Below, in pieces: positions 40,514 through 43,009 of a stretch of 43,009 bases of DNA. Within the stretch, counting starts at the first letter, position 1. Each line of letters starts with the position of its first letter. The stretch comes from Paraburkholderia oxyphila NBRC 105797. Lineage in GTDB: Bacteria > Pseudomonadota > Gammaproteobacteria > Burkholderiales > Burkholderiaceae. The stretch is from assembly GCF_000685075.1 (NCBI RefSeq), contig NZ_BAYD01000025.1:1-43009 (forward strand), written 5' to 3'. The position numbers and the translations under genes are program-made. The notes under the pieces were generated by a model, which saw only the letters and a list, made by a program, of their open reading frames with translations, made no database searches and was not told the DNA's origin.

Positions 40514-43009
40514 ATGAACAAGGCATATCGTTGTGTATGGAATGAGGCGCTGGGCGCCTGGGTTGCTGTATCCGAACTGGACAAGGCCCGCGGCAAACGC
40601 ACCAAGTCGAAATGCGTGCTTGCCGCGGTCGCTGCGAGCGTTTCTCTGGTGGCGGCGCTCGCGCCGGCTTCCGCATTCGCCTCGTTTGTCATTACCGATA
40701 CCGGCATGACGAGCAACGCTTCCGGACCCAGCACGCGGGCTGCCAGCTCCGGCGGCCTGGGCGGCACGGCATCCGCGAACTCGCTGGCGATGATGGGCGA
40801 CGGCGACTGTAACCGCCTGACGAACATCAGCTACGCCGGCGTCTACGGCAGTGGCGACTCCAAGTACACCGGCGGCATCTACGGCTTTGGCGTACAAACC
40901 TCGGCCACGAGCTACGACGGTCCCTACAACGTGGGTCCGGGTCAAACCAGCGGCTACACGGGCTATTCGAGCATCAACCGTGGCAACGTCACGCAGTCCG
41001 CCAACGGGATCACGCAGACCCAGTCGTGGGGCTTGAACACGATCGCATTGGGTTGCGATACGCAGGCTAACGGCTTCGGTGCCTTTGCAAGCGGCTGGGG
41101 CGCGCAGGCCAACGGCGCGGGCGCGGTGGCATTCGGCATCTATTCGGTGGCGAGCGGGCAGGGCTCGTTTGCGTCGGGTATTGGTGCGACTGCTTCGAAC
41201 ACCGACACGATCGCGATTGGCTCGCTTTCGAAGGCAACCGGCACGAGCTCGATCGCGCTCGGCGCCCAGTCGACGGCGGCCGGCACCTCGGGCGTGGCGC
41301 TTGGCTATCTTGCCGTTGCACAAGGCAACTATGGCATCGCGCAGGGCGATAGCTCGGTGGCGGGTGCAATGGGCCAGAACGTGGCGATCGGCTCGGCCGC
41401 CACGACGGCGAACAGCTCGACCGCCGCGGGTGGCGCAGTAGCCATTGGCCGTGCACAGAGCGCAACCGGCGACGGCGCCGTCGCGCTCGGCAGCGCCAAC
41501 CAGGCAACGGGCAACGGCGCGATCGCGCTCGGTCTCACCACGACCGCCACGGCCAACGGCGCCATCGCCCTTGGCAGCACCACGGTGGCCGGCGCCGCGA
41601 ATGCCGTGGCGATCGGCCCCAACGCGAACGCCGCCTACGCGAACAGCGTGGCGATCGGCGCCAACAGCACGACCGGCGCAGCCGCCCCGACGGGCAACGG
41701 TTACGCCACCGGCACGGCCGCTCCGGCAGCCGAAGTCTCGGTCGGCAATGCCAGCGCGCAACGCCGCCTGACCAACGTCGCGGACGGTTCGGCCCCGCAG
41801 GACGCCGTGACGGTCGCGCAGTTGAGCACGAGCGACTCGAGCCTTTCGACGAGCATCAGCTCGCTCTCGACCTCGGCGTCCACGGGTATCGCCTCGCTCT
41901 CGACCGGCCTCGATACGACCAACAGCAACCTGAAGTCGCTGTCGACGTCCACTTCGACGGGCATTGCTTCGCTGTCGACGGGCGTGGATTCGCTGTCTTC
42001 GTCGACTTCGTCGAGCGTGGCATCGCTTTCGACTGGCATCGACACGACCAATAGCAACCTCGATTCGCTGTCGACGTCGACCTCGTCGAGCGTGGCATCG
42101 CTGTCGACCGGCATCGATACGACCAACAGCAACCTGAATTCGCTGTCCTCGTCGACTTCGTCGAGCGTTGCGTCGCTCTCGACTGGCATCGATACCACGA
42201 ACAGCAGCCTGAACTCGCTGTCGTCGTCCACCGCGGCCGGCTTCAATTCGCTGTCCACGAGCATCGATACGACCAACAGCAGCCTGCAGAGCCTCTCGAC
42301 GGCGAGCGCGAACAGCTCCGGCAACCTCGATTCGCTGTCGACGGCACTGGACGATCTGGCCGCGTCGTCTTCGACCAGCATCAGCTCGCTGTCCACTTCG
42401 ACCGAGACGGGCCTGAGCTCGCTTTCGACCTCGACCTCGACGAGCGCCAGCTCGCTGTCGACGAGCATCGACACGCTCTCGACCTCGGCTTCGACGGGTG
42501 TCAGCTCGCTCTCCACGGGCCTGTCGACCACCGATAGCAACCTCGCGAGCCTCTCGACCGGCGTCGATTCGCTGTCCACGTCGACTTCGACGAGCGCCAG
42601 CTCGCTCTCGACGAGCGTCGACACGCTGTCGACCTCGACCTCGACCGGCGTCAGCTCGCTCTCGACCGCCATCGACAATCTCTCGACCTCGGCTTCGACG
42701 GGGCTGAGCTCGCTGTCGACGGTCACGTCCACGGGGCTGTCCTCGCTCTCGACCGGTGTCGATTCGCTGTCGACCTCGGCTTCGACGAGCGCCAGCTCGC
42801 TCTCGACGAGCGTCGACACGCTGTCGACTTCCGCTTCGACGGGCCTGAGTTCGCTTTCGACCGTGACGTCCACGGGGCTGTCCTCGCTCTCGACCGGTGT
42901 CGATTCGTTGTCCACGTCGGCCTCGACGGGCATCAGCTCGCTCTCGACGAGCGTCGATACGCTCTCGACGTCCGCCTCCACCGGCCTGAGCTCGCTGTCG
43001 ACCGTGACG
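40514..43009 (+). CDS. Trimeric autotransporter adhesin, YadA-like (3' end off window)
   Basis: An open frame of 832 codons from ATG 40514 that reaches the right edge without a stop. Residues 1-24 form the extended signal peptide region (MNKAYRCVWNEALGAWVAVSE) typical of type V secretion, followed by a hydrophobic segment ending PASAFA. Residues about 175-400 are YadA head repeats of about 14 residues (GDGAVALGSANQATG, NGAIALGS, NAVAIG). A neck motif SVGNASAQRRLTNVADG and QDAVTVAQL lies at about 409-437. The stalk from about 438 is nearly all Ser, Thr, Leu, Gly, Asp and Ala with Leu at 7- and 11-residue steps, a trimeric coiled coil. The membrane anchor must lie beyond the window. It should be a surface adhesin in host or biofilm attachment. 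It is divergent from four possible modification genes. Confidence 0.9.
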   Translation, partial: MNKAYRCVWNEALGAWVAVSELDKARGKRTKSKCVLAAVAASVSLVAALAPASAFASFVITDTGMTSNASGPSTRAASSGGLGGTASANSLAMMGDGDCNRLTNISYAGVYGSGDSKYTGGIYGFGVQTSATSYDGPYNVGPGQTSGYTGYSSINRGNVTQSANGITQTQSWGLNTIALGCDTQANGFGAFASGWGAQANGAGAVAFGIYSVASGQGSFASGIGATASNTDTIAIGSLSKATGTSSIALGAQSTAAGTSGVALGYLAVAQGNYGIAQGDSSVAGAMGQNVAIGSAATTANSSTAAGGAVAIGRAQSATGDGAVALGSANQATGNGAIALGLTTTATANGAIALGSTTVAGAANAVAIGPNANAAYANSVAIGANSTTGAAAPTGNGYATGTAAPAAEVSVGNASAQRRLTNVADGSAPQDAVTVAQLSTSDSSLSTSISSLSTSASTGIASLSTGLDTTNSNLKSLSTSTSTGIASLSTGVDSLSSSTSSSVASLSTGIDTTNSNLDSLSTSTSSSVASLSTGIDTTNSNLNSLSSSTSSSVASLSTGIDTTNSSLNSLSSSTAAGFNSLSTSIDTTNSSLQSLSTASANSSGNLDSLSTALDDLAASSSTSISSLSTSTETGLSSLSTSTSTSASSLSTSIDTLSTSASTGVSSLSTGLSTTDSNLASLSTGVDSLSTSTSTSASSLSTSVDTLSTSTSTGVSSLSTAIDNLSTSASTGLSSLSTVTSTGLSSLSTGVDSLSTSASTSASSLSTSVDTLSTSASTGLSSLSTVTSTGLSSLSTGVDSLSTSASTGISSLSTSVDTLSTSASTGLSSLSTVT
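42011..42235 (+). repeat. Three 75-bp tandem repeats in the adhesin stalk
   Basis: Units starting TCGAGCGT at 42011, 42086 and 42161 are 75 bp (25 codons) apart and encode SSVASLSTGIDTTNSNL-type modules; a degenerate unit follows at 42236. The 25-residue period is 7+7+11, and copy number can change without frameshift. Confidence 0.8.
42683..43009 (+). repeat. 141-bp tandem repeats in the adhesin stalk
   Basis: Blocks beginning TCGAC at 42683, 42824 and 42965 are 141 bp (47 codons) apart; the third is cut by the window edge. The protein period 47 equals 7+11+11+7+11. The first and second blocks share an identical stretch from TCCACGGGGCTGTCC into the following Ser-rich part. Confidence 0.8.

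Noticed and set aside
41320..41500. Possible CRISPR-like array from repeated short units in the adhesin head
   Set aside because: The repeats are codon-phased and encode YadA head motifs; there are no unique spacers.
41701..42981. 426-codon open frame on the minus strand across the adhesin stalk
   Set aside because: It is the antisense shadow of Ser/Thr/Leu repeats (Val/Glu/Ser-rich product), produced by repeat composition, with no ribosome site or domain.

Overview
The window looks like a chromosomal segment of a high-GC betaproteobacterium of the Burkholderia / Paraburkholderia / Caballeronia group. The reasons are the strong G/C third-position bias, a 16-strand-type Burkholderia porin, a hopanoid C-3 methylase (HpnR), an indolepyruvate oxidoreductase of the proteobacterial type with a C-terminal extension, and a run of DUF2827-type proteins that I associate mainly with Burkholderia. 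I see no rRNA, tRNA, CRISPR array, insertion sequence or phage gene. Gene assignments come from reading translated sequence and motifs; no database search was possible.

Layout. 1-4.1 kb: a partial SH3-domain exported protein, an AhpD/CMD-type protein divergent from a porin with a perfect 21-bp palindrome between them, a DUF3830 protein, and an in-frame fusion of a uracil-DNA glycosylase-family domain to a DUF488 domain. 4.3-10.6 kb: a 49-codon ORF coupled by ATGA to a GntP-family permease, hpnR, a LysR regulator and D-lactate dehydrogenase (dld). 10.6-17.5 kb: a DUF4410 lipoprotein, an OmpR/EnvZ-like two-component pair, a Pro/Val-rich repeat protein, a sterol desaturase-family hydroxylase, an SDR protein and a Tyr/Gly/His-rich lipoprotein. 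17.5-18.3 kb holds no gene I can support. 18.3-24.1 kb: an RcsB/RcsC-like regulator and hybrid kinase, a small membrane protein and a SYLF-domain lipoprotein.

24.2-30.1 kb is a metabolic module: iorA-iorB-thioesterase on the plus strand, a MarR gene on the minus strand, then a cyclase/formamidase-family hydrolase. Nearly the same promoter-plus-operator sequence (28 of 36 positions identical) stands before iorA and before the cyclase gene, so both units are probably one MarR regulon acting on an aryl-pyruvate or indolic compound. 30.1-35.3 kb: a SurE-type nucleotidase, an AI-2E family membrane protein and a Clp/Hsp100 ATPase carrying an N-terminal zinc-finger-like CxxC...CxxH segment.

35.4-43.0 kb is the most unusual part. 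Four homologous DUF2827-type, probably glycosyltransferase-like genes lie head to tail, each joined to the next by a 4-base ATGA overlap. They are divergent from the 5' part (832 codons) of a trimeric autotransporter adhesin whose stalk is dominated by Ser/Thr repeats with Leu spaced at 7 and 11 residues. My working idea is a dedicated adhesin modification locus. The adhesin runs off the right edge and the SH3 protein off the left edge.
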